From contig NZ_CP045701.2 in assembly GCF_009601685.2 (NCBI RefSeq), positions 3,782,001 to 3,846,000 on the forward strand: 64,000 nt of DNA. The letters are read 5' to 3'. Source of the DNA: Pseudomonas brassicacearum (GTDB lineage Bacteria > Pseudomonadota > Gammaproteobacteria > Pseudomonadales > Pseudomonadaceae). A program made the position numbers and the translations under genes. This document shows, piece by piece, positions 33,590 to 43,268 of this stretch (position 1 is the stretch's first letter; each line of letters begins with the position of its first letter). The notes under the pieces were generated by a model. It was not told where the DNA came from and did not search any database. It worked only from the letters and a program-made list of their open reading frames with translations.

Positions 33590-36247
33590 TTATGCCAGGC
33601 TCTTGCTCACCACCTCGAACACATCGGTGGAAAGCCCGCCGGACGCCAGGATGCGCTCCAGTTCAGCCTTCATCAGCGCCTGGCGGGCGCTGTCGTATTT
33701 GCGCCAGCGAGTCAGCGGGGCCAGTTGCCGGGAGGCAATCTGCGGGTTGAAGCCATTGAGCTGGATGACCAGGTCCGCCAGGAAGCGATAACCCGAACCG
33801 TCGGCGGCATGGAAGTTGATCAGGTTCTGCCCGGCAAACGCACCGACCAGCGCGCGCACCTTGTTCGGGTTCTTGATATTGAACGCCGGGTGCTCCATCA
33901 ATGCCTTGACCCGCGCCAGGCCACCCGGCAACGGGCTGCCGGCCTGGACGCTGAACCATTGGTCCATGACCAGCGGGTTGCCCTTGAAGTTCTCCGCAAA
34001 CACTTCCAGGGCCTTGGCCTTCTCGGCTTCGAACGGCGAGTTGACCAGTACCGCCAGCGCGGTCAGGCGCTCGGTCATGTTGTCGGCGGTGTCGAACTGT
34101 TCCAGGGTCGCGCTCAGCACCTCAGGCTTGTCGCTGAGCATCAGGTACGACAGCGCAATGTTCTGCAACGCGCGACGGGCGAAATGCTCGGCCTCGGCCA
34201 CATATGGCGTTTTCTTCGACAGGTCGCGATTGGCGGCATAACGCAGCCACAGGGCTTCGAACAGGTTCTCGGCCAACTGCTGGCGGGCGAACTCACGGGC
34301 AGCATGGATCGCCTCGACGTCGGCCACTTCGCTGATTTCCGTCAGGTAGGCTTCGCTTGGCAGCGAGAGCATTTCGGCGACCATGGCCTGGTCCAGGGAC
34401 TCGTCCGTCAGCACGCTGCGCAACGCACTGACCAGGCGCGGATCCAGCGTCAGGCTGGCGCCCTGCTGATGCTGGGCGATCAGATCCTGCAACACTTGCA
34501 CCGACAGTTGCTGGCCGGCATCCCAGCGGTTGAACCCGTCGCTGTCGTGTTGCATCAGGAACATCAACTGGTCGCGGTTGTACGGGAAGCTCAGCTTCAC
34601 CGGCGCCGAGAAACCACGCAGCAATGAAGGCAGGGGGTGTTCGGCGATGTCGACAAAGGTGAAGGTCTGCTGGGCTTCGGTCACCGAGATCACCCGTGAT
34701 GTGCCGTCCGCCGCCGCTTCACCGGCCAGGCGCAACGGGATCCCGCCACCCTGGCTATCCAGCAGGCCCAGTTCCACGGGAATCACGAACGGCAGCTTTT
34801 CCATCTTGTCCGGGGTCGGCGGGCAACTCTGGCTGAAGGTCAGGCTGTAGGTCTTGGCGGCGGCATCGTAGGACTCGCTCACTGCCAGCCGTGGCGTACC
34901 GGCCTGGCTGTACCAACGCTTGAACTGGGCCAGGTCGACGCCATTGGCATCTTCCATGGCCTTGATGAAGTCATCGCAAGTCACGGCCTGGCCGTCGTGG
35001 CGTTCGAAGTACAGGTCACTGCCCTTGCGGAAGCCTTCGGCGCCCAGCAGGGTGTGGATCATGCCTACCACTTCCGAACCCTTTTCGTACACGGTCAGGG
35101 TGTAGAAGTTGGAGATCTCGATAAAACTGTCCGGACGCACCGGATGCGCCATGGGGCCGGCGTCTTCGGCGAACTGGTGGGTACGCAGGTACGCCACGTC
35201 CTGGATACGCTTGACGGTGGGGGAGTTCATGTCGGCCGAGAAGCCGGCGTCGCGAAACACCGTGAAACCTTCCTTGAGCGACAGTTGGAACCAGTCGCGA
35301 CAGGTCACGCGGTTGCCCGACCAGTTATGGAAGTATTCGTGGGCAACGATCGCCTCGACCCGCTGATGCGCGGCATCGGTGGCGGTTTCGGCGCGGGCCA
35401 GCACAGCGCTGGAGTTGAAGATATTGAGGCCCTTGTTCTCCATGGCGCCCATGTTGAAATCGTTGACCGCGACAATCATGAAGATGTCCAGGTCGTACTC
35501 GCGCCCGTATACCTCTTCGTCCCAGCGCATCGACTTCTTCAGGCTGGTCATGGCGTGCTGGCACTTGTCGATGTTTTCCGGCTCGACATAGATGCGTAGC
35601 GCTACGCTGCGCTCGCTCAGGGTGGTGAAGGTGTCTTCGACGCACCACAAATCGCCGGCCACCAGGGCAAACAGGTAGGCAGGTTTCTTGAATGGGTCTT
35701 CCCAGGTCGCCCAGTGCCGGCCCTCTTCGCCCGGCCCGCTGGCAATCGGGTTGCCGTTGGACAGCAGCACCGGATAGCTGTGCTGCTCGGCCACCACGGT
35801 GGTGGTGAACTTGCTCATCACATCCGGGCGGTCGAGGTAATAGGTGATCTTGCGGAAACCCTCGGCCTCGCACTGGGTGCAGAACATGCTGCCGGATTTG
35901 TACAGGCCTTCCAGGGCGGTGTTGGTTTCCGGGTGGATCCGGACGGTGGTGTCGACCGTGAAGGCCTGGGCCTTGGGGTGCAGGGTCAGGTGGCTGTCGT
36001 CCAGTTGATAGTCGCCCTGCCCCAGGTCGACGTCATCGAGCTTGAGCGAGACCAGTTCCAGGTGCTGGCCATCGAGCACCAGCGGCGGCAGCCCGGCGCC
36101 GCGCTCGGGATTGCGGCGCATCACCAGTTGCGCATGGACCAGGCTGTGGTCCTCGAACAACTCGAAGGTCAGGTGCGTCTCATCGATCAGGTACTCGGGC
36201 GCCTGATAGTCCTTCAGGTAAATCATCTTCGGTTGTTCGGTGCGCAT
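33590..36247 (-). CDS. pepN: Aminopeptidase N (M1 family)
   Basis: An 885-residue zinc metallo-aminopeptidase that removes N-terminal residues from peptides in the cytoplasm. The exopeptidase motif GAMEN is near residue 267. The zinc site HEYFH begins near residue 302, followed by the third ligand glutamate in LKEGFTVFRD. Length and N-terminus (KDYQAPEYLID) match the proteobacterial PepN type. The ATG at 36247 follows AAGGA. It is the last gene of the yeaC-DUF2797-pepN unit, 13 bases after the DUF2797 stop. Confidence 0.96.
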   Translation of the reverse strand: MRTEQPKMIYLKDYQAPEYLIDETHLTFELFEDHSLVHAQLVMRRNPERGAGLPPLVLDGQHLELVSLKLDDVDLGQGDYQLDDSHLTLHPKAQAFTVDTTVRIHPETNTALEGLYKSGSMFCTQCEAEGFRKITYYLDRPDVMSKFTTTVVAEQHSYPVLLSNGNPIASGPGEEGRHWATWEDPFKKPAYLFALVAGDLWCVEDTFTTLSERSVALRIYVEPENIDKCQHAMTSLKKSMRWDEEVYGREYDLDIFMIVAVNDFNMGAMENKGLNIFNSSAVLARAETATDAAHQRVEAIVAHEYFHNWSGNRVTCRDWFQLSLKEGFTVFRDAGFSADMNSPTVKRIQDVAYLRTHQFAEDAGPMAHPVRPDSFIEISNFYTLTVYEKGSEVVGMIHTLLGAEGFRKGSDLYFERHDGQAVTCDDFIKAMEDANGVDLAQFKRWYSQAGTPRLAVSESYDAAAKTYSLTFSQSCPPTPDKMEKLPFVIPVELGLLDSQGGGIPLRLAGEAAADGTSRVISVTEAQQTFTFVDIAEHPLPSLLRGFSAPVKLSFPYNRDQLMFLMQHDSDGFNRWDAGQQLSVQVLQDLIAQHQQGASLTLDPRLVSALRSVLTDESLDQAMVAEMLSLPSEAYLTEISEVADVEAIHAAREFARQQLAENLFEALWLRYAANRDLSKKTPYVAEAEHFARRALQNIALSYLMLSDKPEVLSATLEQFDTADNMTERLTALAVLVNSPFEAEKAKALEVFAENFKGNPLVMDQWFSVQAGSPLPGGLARVKALMEHPAFNIKNPNKVRALVGAFAGQNLINFHAADGSGYRFLADLVIQLNGFNPQIASRQLAPLTRWRKYDSARQALMKAELERILASGGLSTDVFEVVSKSLA

Positions 36248-36260
36248 GGGTCGAATCCTT

Positions 36261-37091
36261 CTACTGATGCACGGCGAGCTGGTAGGCCGTGTATTTACGA
36301 ATGTTGATCACGCCGGTGTCAAAAATCAGGTACTGGCCCTTGATCCCCAGCAGCGTGCCTTCGGCAATCGGGTTCTTGTCCAGGTTGAAGCTGACGATCT
36401 TGGCCGGGTATTGCTCCACCGGATAACGGATCTCGATGGGCTCGACGTCCGCTATGGTCTGGATCGCTTGCAGGCCGAATCGTTCCTGCAAGCCCTGCAA
36501 TCCCTGGGCGCAGCTTTCGAACAGCGCGTCGCGGATCGCCGGCAGGTCCACCGCGGCGGCATCGCCCTTGAGCAAGGCGCGCCAGTTGGTCTTGTCCGCC
36601 ACTTGGCTGCGGAACAGGTCTTCGACAAACCCCGATTGCTGGCGGGTGGCGACCCGCAGGATCGGCAGCGCCTGGCTGGCGCCCTGGTCAAGCCAGCGGG
36701 TCGGCAATTGCGTGGCGCGGGTGATGCCGACTTTCACGCCTGAGGAGTTGGCCAGGTAGACCACATGATCGGTCATGCAGAACTGCTCGCCCCAGGCCGG
36801 GTCACGACAGGTGCCCGCCTCGTAATGGCAACGCTCGGGGCTCATGATGCACAGGTCGCACTGGGCCAGCTTGGTCATGCAGGGGTAGCAATAACCCTGG
36901 CTGAAGCTGGTCTTGGTCCGACGTCCACAGTGGGTACAGTGGATCGCGCCGAGGTACTCCAGGCGCACCGTGCTGCCGATCAACGGGTTGACCGGCACCT
37001 CGACATCGCCCAGGCGAAAGGCGTATTGAACGGTCGGCCCGTCAAGGCGCGCCGACATCTTGCTGATTGCACCGCGGCCAATCTCGATCAA
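36261..37091 (-). CDS. DUF2797 cysteine-rich protein
   Basis: A 276-residue protein with a cluster of cysteines in its first third (CTHC, then CYPC, CDLC, later C and H residues up to GTCRDPAWGEQFC), probably binding zinc or an Fe-S centre. A middle part resembles a GIY-YIG-like fold (VVYLANSSGVKVGITRATQLPTRWLDQGA). The start is a TTG at 37091, which overlaps the yeaC stop (TTGA) and gives the family's usual N-terminus IEIGRGAISKMSARLDGP. Longer starts would overlap yeaC extensively. The activity is unknown; it is conserved beside yeaC and pepN in pseudomonads. Confidence 0.85.
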   Translation of the reverse strand: MIEIGRGAISKMSARLDGPTVQYAFRLGDVEVPVNPLIGSTVRLEYLGAIHCTHCGRRTKTSFSQGYCYPCMTKLAQCDLCIMSPERCHYEAGTCRDPAWGEQFCMTDHVVYLANSSGVKVGITRATQLPTRWLDQGASQALPILRVATRQQSGFVEDLFRSQVADKTNWRALLKGDAAAVDLPAIRDALFESCAQGLQGLQERFGLQAIQTIADVEPIEIRYPVEQYPAKIVSFNLDKNPIAEGTLLGIKGQYLIFDTGVINIRKYTAYQLAVHQ

Positions 37092-37348
37092 TGGATGGCG
37101 TCCGACTTGAACAGGATATTGGGCACTTCGGTGGATTTCGAGTGGCATTCCTGCGCGCCCATGTAGCCGGTGCGCTCGTCTTCGGGCAGGTTCTGCATTT
37201 CCCAGGCGATCATCGCCTGCAGCGACAGCTCGCGCTGCTCGGCGGTGAGCTTGTTGCCATCGGGCCATTTACCGATTTCCACCGCCAGCTTCAGGCTCCG
37301 GTAGATGTCGGGGGTGATGTTCTGGATCATTTCTGCAAAAGACGACAT
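37088..37348 (-). CDS. yeaC: YeaC family (DUF1315) protein
   Basis: An 86-residue protein matching the DUF1315/YeaC family (MSSFAEMIQNITPDIYRSLK at the start, then AVEIGKWPDGNKLT). Function is unknown in E. coli and here. The ATG at 37348 has GGAGATTG upstream, which argues against the longer in-frame start. Its stop overlaps the TTG start of the DUF2797 gene, so the two are coupled. It is first in the unit ending with pepN. Confidence 0.88.
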   Translation of the reverse strand: MSSFAEMIQNITPDIYRSLKLAVEIGKWPDGNKLTAEQRELSLQAMIAWEMQNLPEDERTGYMGAQECHSKSTEVPNILFKSDAIH

Positions 37349-37422
37349 GTTAAGCAATCTCCAATAATGTCGTGGTTTTCCAAGGCAAAGCACGACTGAC
37401 AGCCGTGTGGATACCCGCTAAT

Positions 37423-38346
37423 CTAGAATTCCCTGGACAGCTTGACCTGGGCCAGCTCTTTTTCCAGGGAGCGCCTGAATATCTGTGGCGCGGCAAAGGT
37501 GTACGCGGCAAACCCCAGCCACAGCCAGTCAATCGCCTGAGCCACCTGCGGGTAGCCCTGGGCCGTCAGGGTGATGACCACCACCCGATAGACCACGAAC
37601 ATGAGCAACAGCACCACAATGGCGCGACTGGCGCTGCGCTCGCTCATCCAACTGTTGAACCGCCACCATGTTCCCAAAAACAGACTGCCGCGGGCCTTGA
37701 CGGCGGTCAGCAAGTGCAGCGCGGCCCGGTCATTGGCGTTTTCCTGCAAGGCCCAGATGGCGTGCTCACGCGCGCCCTCGACGTCACCTTCGCGCAACAA
37801 CAGATGCCCGAGCACCACCACGGCCCCGGTATGCCCCGGTTCGGCCTGCAAGGCCTGGCGGGCGAACTGGTGCGCCTTCCCCCAGTCGCCGCTGGCACGA
37901 TAAAACTGAGCCATGGCAACCAGATTTGACGCATCGTCGGGCCCCAATTCCAGGGCTTTTTCCAACGGCTCGCGGCTTTGCTCCAGGCGGCCGGTCAACT
38001 GGTAAAGATCGGCCAGGGTGCGGTAATTGACCGGATTGAGCGGTTCCATGTCCAGCAACTGGGTCAAGTGTTCCTGGGCCAGCTTGAACTTGCGCAGGGC
38101 AATGGCAACCTGGGCGGCGGCGTAATGGGCGAGCGGCAGTTGTGCATCGGCTGCCAGCGCCAACTGCACCTCGCGCCTGGCAGCATGCACGCGGCGCAGA
38201 TTGATCAGGCACACCGCCAGCAACGCATGGGCTTCGGCCGAGTCCGGATCGCTCGCCAGCAATTGGCGCAGCGCGTCGATAGCACCGTCGTAATGGTCGG
38301 CCTGCAAGCGTTGATACGCCAGTTGCAGCAGATAATCGGTATTCAT
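37423..38346 (-). CDS. TPR protein with C-terminal membrane segments
   Basis: A 307-residue protein. Residues 1-215 hold about six tetratricopeptide-like repeats (for example AYQRLQADHYDGAIDALRQLLASDP and LADLYQLTGRLEQSREPLEKALELGP). Residues from about 235 hold two hydrophobic segments (AIVVLLLMFVVYRVVVITL and an aromatic-rich one), followed by a basic tail. It is probably a membrane-bound scaffold facing the cytoplasm. Its ATG overlaps the preceding stop by one base (TGATG). It closes the three-gene AAA/membrane/TPR unit. Confidence 0.8.
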   Translation of the reverse strand: MNTDYLLQLAYQRLQADHYDGAIDALRQLLASDPDSAEAHALLAVCLINLRRVHAARREVQLALAADAQLPLAHYAAAQVAIALRKFKLAQEHLTQLLDMEPLNPVNYRTLADLYQLTGRLEQSREPLEKALELGPDDASNLVAMAQFYRASGDWGKAHQFARQALQAEPGHTGAVVVLGHLLLREGDVEGAREHAIWALQENANDRAALHLLTAVKARGSLFLGTWWRFNSWMSERSASRAIVVLLLMFVVYRVVVITLTAQGYPQVAQAIDWLWLGFAAYTFAAPQIFRRSLEKELAQVKLSREF

Positions 38347-38831
38347 CAGCTCACCACCAGATACCAGAGAGTGGCAGGCACCCACTTGATGACCATGCCC
38401 TTGAGCACGAAAGCGCCAACCAGCACGACGGGCAAGCCAAAGCGGTTCAGCACGCCACCGTAGTACTGGTAGATCTCGATGGTCGCGTTTTGCTGCATGA
38501 ACAGCAGATACCCGATGGCAAGTTTCCACACCACCAGGGTCAACAAGGCGTATTGGATCTGCGCCTGGTTCTGGATGTAACCGGCGTCCACCAGTTGCAG
38601 CAGCACCACGCCGATGACCAGACTGCCCACCAGGCAAAGGCCGGCCAGCAACCACTCACGTACGCGGGTCGGGCTGCCCACCGCGATGGCGTTGAAGACA
38701 AACCACGGCAAGCCGAGCCAGGCGCCCCCCAGCATCAGCCCCAGCAACGGCCAAAAAGGCGAGACGGCCCACTTGGCCAGAGCGCCCGGACGCGGTTCGT
38801 CTTCAATGCGATAACCACCGTACTGCGCCAT
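38346..38831 (-). CDS. Small polytopic membrane protein of the AAA/TPR unit
   Basis: A 161-residue protein with about four hydrophobic segments (near residues 25-50, 60-80, 90-110, 130-155) and a short polar N-terminus (MAQYGGYRIEDEPRPGA). I do not recognise its family. It overlaps both neighbours by one base, a strong sign of co-translation. The likely role is to anchor or be remodelled by the upstream ATPase; this is inference from context alone. Confidence 0.75.
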   Translation of the reverse strand: MAQYGGYRIEDEPRPGALAKWAVSPFWPLLGLMLGGAWLGLPWFVFNAIAVGSPTRVREWLLAGLCLVGSLVIGVVLLQLVDAGYIQNQAQIQYALLTLVVWKLAIGYLLFMQQNATIEIYQYYGGVLNRFGLPVVLVGAFVLKGMVIKWVPATLWYLVVS

Positions 38832-40180
38832 CAACGGCCCTTCCCATGTTTGTCGAGGAAGGCCAGCACTTCGTCGTACTGGTTACCTTCATTGGCGTAA
38901 CGCGCGTAATTGCGCGCCGTGGTCAGCCATTCCAGGGTGGTTGCCCGTACTTCCTTGAGCGCCTGCTTGAAATGTCGGTCGCAGATCGGTTGCTCGCTCG
39001 CGCCGCTGATGGACTCTTCGATCGCTTCGTCAGCGGCGGTTTCCACCAGCTCACCCAGGTCCGCACCGGAAAAGCCCGAGGTGTTTTTCGCCAGGAAGGC
39101 AAAGTCGATGTCCTCGGCCATCGGACGGCCTTGCATCATCAATTTGAGCATGGCTTCCCGGGCAGGCCGGTCCGGCGGCGGCACGAACAGTACCCGGTCA
39201 AAACGCCCCGGACGCCTGAAAGCCGAGTCCACCGACCAAGGCACGTTGGTCGCGGCGAGAATCAATACGCCGTGATTGTCCTTGGTAAAACCGTCCATCT
39301 CGGACAAGAACTGACTGACAAGCTTCGAAGATGTCGAATCCCGGGTATTGGAGCGCTTGCCCCCCAAGGCCTCGACCTCGTCGAAAAACATTACCGCCGG
39401 CGCCTGGGCACGGGCCTGTTCGAACAGCGCGTGCAACTTGCGCTCGGACTCGCCGATGTACATGTCCAGGACATCGGAAATGGCCACGTTGAAGAACGTC
39501 GCCTTGCACTCCCCGGCCGTGGCCCGGGCCAGCATGGTCTTGCCACACCCCGGAGGCCCATAGAGCAACACGCCACCGCCGACACGCTTGCGAAAGCGCT
39601 GGAACAGGCCGGGCTTCTGATAAGGCAGGATGATTTTTTTGTGGATGGTTTTCTTCAGCTCGTCCAGGCCACCGATGTCATCGAAAGACAGGACTTCCTT
39701 TTCCGGCACCAATAGTCGACGGACCTCGGTCTGGTCGGTGTTGTCATTGGAGATCACGCGCAAGCGCGGACGCCCTTGCGCAGCTGAAAAGTCGGTCACG
39801 GATACGTTCAACTGACGCCATAGCGCCATGTCTTCAAGGGCTGGGTTGGCATCCACCGCGGCGCGGTATTCCACCTGGGCCTCCTTCATCTGCTCCAGGG
39901 CCGCAAAGGCGCGCGCCCTGAGCATCCGCGCAGCAGGCTCGTCGCCTTCAATCAGGCGAAGGGCCCGTTGCGCCTGGCCCGCGGCGATACATAGCCCGGC
40001 CGCAGCCATTTTCAAGGCCTGGGCATCGCCCCATTGCTCAAGATCGGCAGGCAGCAACTCAAGCCCGCGCGCGTACTCGCTGCGCTCGACACTGGCGTTG
40101 AGCAGCAGTGTCAGCAGCGCGACGTTACCGGGCGCAGCAAGGAGTGCGGCCTCCAGTTGGTCGAACGTCGAATCATCCAT
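38831..40180 (-). CDS. TPR-AAA ATPase (single AAA domain, FtsH/Vps4-like core)
   Basis: A 449-residue soluble protein. The N-terminal 130 residues look TPR-like (ARGLELLPADLEQW, then AFAALEQMKEAQVEYRAAVDANP). From about 160 a single classical AAA domain begins (LSFDDIGGLDELKK). Walker A is GPPGCGKT at 208-215, Walker B VMFFDE at 263-268, sensor-1 TN at 311-312, and the arginine-finger region RRPGRFDR at 322-329. The core is of the Cdc48/FtsH/Vps4 type rather than MoxR, but no protease domain follows. With the two downstream genes it forms a compact cassette; no characterised counterpart comes to mind. Confidence 0.82.
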   Translation of the reverse strand: MDDSTFDQLEAALLAAPGNVALLTLLLNASVERSEYARGLELLPADLEQWGDAQALKMAAAGLCIAAGQAQRALRLIEGDEPAARMLRARAFAALEQMKEAQVEYRAAVDANPALEDMALWRQLNVSVTDFSAAQGRPRLRVISNDNTDQTEVRRLLVPEKEVLSFDDIGGLDELKKTIHKKIILPYQKPGLFQRFRKRVGGGVLLYGPPGCGKTMLARATAGECKATFFNVAISDVLDMYIGESERKLHALFEQARAQAPAVMFFDEVEALGGKRSNTRDSTSSKLVSQFLSEMDGFTKDNHGVLILAATNVPWSVDSAFRRPGRFDRVLFVPPPDRPAREAMLKLMMQGRPMAEDIDFAFLAKNTSGFSGADLGELVETAADEAIEESISGASEQPICDRHFKQALKEVRATTLEWLTTARNYARYANEGNQYDEVLAFLDKHGKGR

Positions 40181-40219
40181 GGCACTTCCTCAAAAAATGC
40201 GTTCGCGTGACAGACAATC

Positions 40220-41191
40220 TCATTGCACCACCTCCGGCCGCTCGACATCGACCCAGACGAATTTGTGCGGATCCAGGCGGGTTTCCTGGTCGAGGCGATA
40301 GGCGACCAGCTTGCCGTAGAGCACCGCGCTGTAATCCAGGCAGGCCAGGTTCGGGCGAATGGGCGCGGGCTTGCCGCTGCGCCAATAGTGGCCGACGAAC
40401 AGCAACGGTTCATGGACGCCATAACGCAGCAGGTTGTTTTTTTCATCCGGCGACAGCGGCGTGCGGGCCACCGGTTCCGGCAAGGCGTCGGGCTGGAAGA
40501 CGATGTCGCCGTAGGTCTGCGGGTTGTCTTCCCAGAACTTGGTGCGGAAAAACGAACGGGTCAGGCCATCGCCACCGGTCAGCGTCAGGCCATGGGGCAG
40601 GCGCATGTCGGTGCCACGCAGCAAACGATCGAACACCGTGCTGGCAAAACTGCCCGGTTGCGCCGAGGCCTGGAGGAAATGCTCGTCGACACAACCGTCG
40701 GGGAACAGGCCACGCAGCGGTTCGATCAGGCCCGCATCCCAACAGGCATGCACCACCCGGAACCGGCCGGCGTCGACAAACAGCGGCAGCTCGTAGAACC
40801 ATTTGAGAAAGTCATGCCAGTCGCCGGGATGCTGCTCGAACTGGGTCAGGGTCTCGTTGAGCAGGCGGGCATGGCGCGGCGTGTGTTCGCGCACGTAGCG
40901 CTGGCCGCTGCCCGGCAATGCCGGTGTGCTCCAGCCCAGGGCGTTGAACTCGTGGTTGCCCATGATGCACAGCGCCTGGCCGGCCACGACCATGTCGTGG
41001 ACGATGTGCAGCGCCTCGCGAATCCGCGGGCCACGGTCGATGATGTCCCCCAGGAACACGGCCATGCGCGACGGATGCCGCCAGACCCCGCCCTGCTTGT
41101 GGTAACCGAGTCGGTCCAGCAGGTGTTCCAGGGTCAGGGCGCATCCGTGCACGTCACCGATCAAATCGTAACTGCGCGCAGGATCGAGCAT
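40220..41191 (-). CDS. Metallophosphoesterase, Ser/Thr phosphatase-like
   Basis: A 323-residue calcineurin-like phosphoesterase with the full motif set: GDVHG at 12-16, GDIIDRG at 48-54, and GNHE at 78-81, plus late histidines in RVVHACWD and FVGHYW. It resembles bacterial PrpA/ApaH-like phosphatases. The start overlaps the nadK stop by one base, so it is co-translated with NAD kinase. A role in nucleotide or protein dephosphorylation is possible; substrate unknown. Confidence 0.88.
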   Translation of the reverse strand: MLDPARSYDLIGDVHGCALTLEHLLDRLGYHKQGGVWRHPSRMAVFLGDIIDRGPRIREALHIVHDMVVAGQALCIMGNHEFNALGWSTPALPGSGQRYVREHTPRHARLLNETLTQFEQHPGDWHDFLKWFYELPLFVDAGRFRVVHACWDAGLIEPLRGLFPDGCVDEHFLQASAQPGSFASTVFDRLLRGTDMRLPHGLTLTGGDGLTRSFFRTKFWEDNPQTYGDIVFQPDALPEPVARTPLSPDEKNNLLRYGVHEPLLFVGHYWRSGKPAPIRPNLACLDYSAVLYGKLVAYRLDQETRLDPHKFVWVDVERPEVVQ

Positions 41192-42081
41192 CAGTCGCCT
41201 CCACCCCCCAACCGACTGCCCCAGCCGAGCTTGGTCCGGCAGACTTCGTAGTAATTGTGATCCAGCGGATGGATCAGGCGCAGCTTCTGCGCTTTTTTGC
41301 TGACGGTGATGGTGTCACCCGGCGCGCAGGTGAAATGGTTCTGGCCGTCACAGGACACTTGCGGGTAGATCTGCATATCCTTGGACACGACGATTTTCAG
41401 CTCACTGTTGCCATCGACCACAATCGGTCGCCCAGACAAGGTATGGGGGTACATGGGCACAATCACAATAGCGTCGAGCTTGGGATGCATGATCGGCCCG
41501 CCGGCCGACAGCGCGTAGGCCGTAGAACCGGTCGGGGTCGCGACGATCAGGCCGTCGGCCTTCTGGCTGCAGACGAACTGGCCGTCGATGTACAGCTCGA
41601 ATTCGATCATGCGCGTGGATTTGCCAGGGTGCAGCACCACGTCATTGAGGGCATCGCCCTGGCCGATGGCCTCGGCGTGACGACGCACCTCGGCTTGCAG
41701 CAGGAAGCGGTTTTCCACCAGGTAGTGGCCGTCCAGCACCTCGGCGACCTTGGTTTCCAGCTCGTCAGGGCGGATATCGGTGAGGAACCCCAGGCTGCCC
41801 CGGTTGATCCCCAGCACCGGGATATTGTGCCGCGCCAGGGCCCGGGCGGCCCCCAGCAGGCTGCCGTCGCCGCCGACCACGATCACCATGTCGCAGACCT
41901 CGCCCAGCATCTTGCGCGACGACGTCTGCAGGCCATGGCCCGGCAAGACTTCGGCGATGGTATCTTCGAGGATCACATGCAGGTGTCGCTCCAGGAGGAA
42001 ACGTTTGAGACGGCGAACGGTGTCCAACACCTGCGAACTGCCCAGGCGACCGATGATGCCGATATTGCGAAATTGCTCCAT
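41191..42081 (-). CDS. nadK: NAD kinase
   Basis: A 296-residue NAD kinase that phosphorylates NAD to NADP, using the conserved GGDGS motif at 70-74. The family blocks [30 protein letters not shown] and [16 protein letters not shown] are also visible. Length is standard. It is divergent from the DUF1853 gene and overlaps the phosphoesterase gene downstream. An open frame on the opposite strand is an artefact of codon bias. Confidence 0.96.
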   Translation of the reverse strand: MEQFRNIGIIGRLGSSQVLDTVRRLKRFLLERHLHVILEDTIAEVLPGHGLQTSSRKMLGEVCDMVIVVGGDGSLLGAARALARHNIPVLGINRGSLGFLTDIRPDELETKVAEVLDGHYLVENRFLLQAEVRRHAEAIGQGDALNDVVLHPGKSTRMIEFELYIDGQFVCSQKADGLIVATPTGSTAYALSAGGPIMHPKLDAIVIVPMYPHTLSGRPIVVDGNSELKIVVSKDMQIYPQVSCDGQNHFTCAPGDTITVSKKAQKLRLIHPLDHNYYEVCRTKLGWGSRLGGGGD

Positions 42082-42186
42082 GAGGCTCCTGCGAGGGTCT
42101 GCGGCGGGCGAAAACCACGATTATGGGCGAAAGCGCTCCATAGACAAAATCCTTTAAGCCTTCGTCGCAGCAGCTATGCTCGCAAA

Positions 42187-43152
42187 ATGATCCTGTTCCC
42201 TGAATTGCTGGACTTGCCTCGCCGCCTTCGCCATCCCGAAGTGCGCGACCTCGCGTGGGCGATCATCGCCCCGCCGATGCTCATCGACACGCCCTGGCCC
42301 CAGCGCCATCCCCTGGCCGGCAGTGACTGGGTACAGGCACCTGATCAGTTGGAGCACTGGCTGCGGCAACTGGACCGTGACAGCTACCCGCTGCTGCATT
42401 GCCTGTCCCAAGGGCGAACGCGGCGCCTGGGCCTGTATTACGAAAGGCTGTGGCAGTTTGCCGCGCAGCATGCCCCGGGCATCGAACTGATTGCCGCGAA
42501 CCTGCCGATCCGCCACGAAGGCCAAACGCTGGGTGAACTGGACCTGCTGCTGCGCGATCGTGACGGTATCCATCACCTGGAGCTGGCGATCAAGTTGTAC
42601 CTTGGCCCCCAGCACGGTAACGGGTTGGACGCCGCGCAATGGCTGGGCCCGGGTTGTCATGATCGGCTCGACCGCAAGCTGGCCCATCTACGCGAACACC
42701 AACTGCCGATTTCGGCCCGCCCGGAAAGCCGAGAGGCCCTGGCGGCACTGGGTATCGAGCCCACGGGGATCGAGCTGTTTCGTTCCGAACTCTGGTTGGG
42801 CGGGTATCTGCTGTACCCCTGGCCGGGCCAGGCTGAACCGCCGGCCGGTGCCCACCCCCGGCATTTGCGCGGCCGCTGGTTGCACCAGCGGGACTGGCCT
42901 GAGTTTATCGCCCAGCGTCCACCGGGGCGCTGGCAACCCCTGCCCCGCGCCGCCTGGCTGGCCCCGGCGCATTATCCGGCGGACCAAACCTGGAGCACCG
43001 CGCAATTTGACGCTTGGCGAATGGCCCTGGACCCCATGGCCCCGGCGCAGTTGATGGTGCGCCTGAGCGAAAACGCCGAGGGCGAGTGGGAGGAAGCCGA
43101 GCGGGTGTTCCTGGTGGCCGATCTTTGGCCGAATGTGCCGGGTAGTGCTTAA
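42187..43152 (+). CDS. DUF1853 family protein
   Basis: A 321-residue cytoplasmic protein of the DUF1853 family. The middle part carries [37 protein letters not shown] and [15 protein letters not shown]. The E-LDLL and E-x-K spacing looks like a PD-(D/E)xK nuclease-type core, though this is only a motif impression. The ATG at 42187 is preferred because the open frame upstream is antisense to nadK. It is divergent from nadK across about 105 bases. Its biological role is unknown. Confidence 0.82.
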   Translation: MILFPELLDLPRRLRHPEVRDLAWAIIAPPMLIDTPWPQRHPLAGSDWVQAPDQLEHWLRQLDRDSYPLLHCLSQGRTRRLGLYYERLWQFAAQHAPGIELIAANLPIRHEGQTLGELDLLLRDRDGIHHLELAIKLYLGPQHGNGLDAAQWLGPGCHDRLDRKLAHLREHQLPISARPESREALAALGIEPTGIELFRSELWLGGYLLYPWPGQAEPPAGAHPRHLRGRWLHQRDWPEFIAQRPPGRWQPLPRAAWLAPAHYPADQTWSTAQFDAWRMALDPMAPAQLMVRLSENAEGEWEEAERVFLVADLWPNVPGSA

Positions 43153-43170
43153 TAGATTGGCGCAAGCCCT

Positions 43171-43268
43171 GTAGGAGCTGGCGAAGCCTGCGATCTCTTG
43201 ATCTTTCGCTTGAGACTCAAGTGCCAGGGGAAAGATCGCAGCCTCGCTTCGCTCGGCAGCGCCTACAG
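43171..43268. repeat. Family A repeat, copy 7, overlapping the arsB stop
   Basis: The left end is GTAGGAGCTGGCGAAG, then GCCTGCGATC, an inverse core AAAGATCGCAGCCTCG, and the right end GGCAGCGCCTACAG. The right end covers the last codon and TAG stop of arsB on the minus strand. It lies between the convergent DUF1853 and arsB genes. Confidence 0.82.

Noticed and set aside
41257..42186. N-terminal extension of the DUF1853 frame across nadK
   Set aside because: The extended frame runs antisense to the whole of nadK, which has all NAD kinase motifs. The ATG at 42187 gives the family's expected start.
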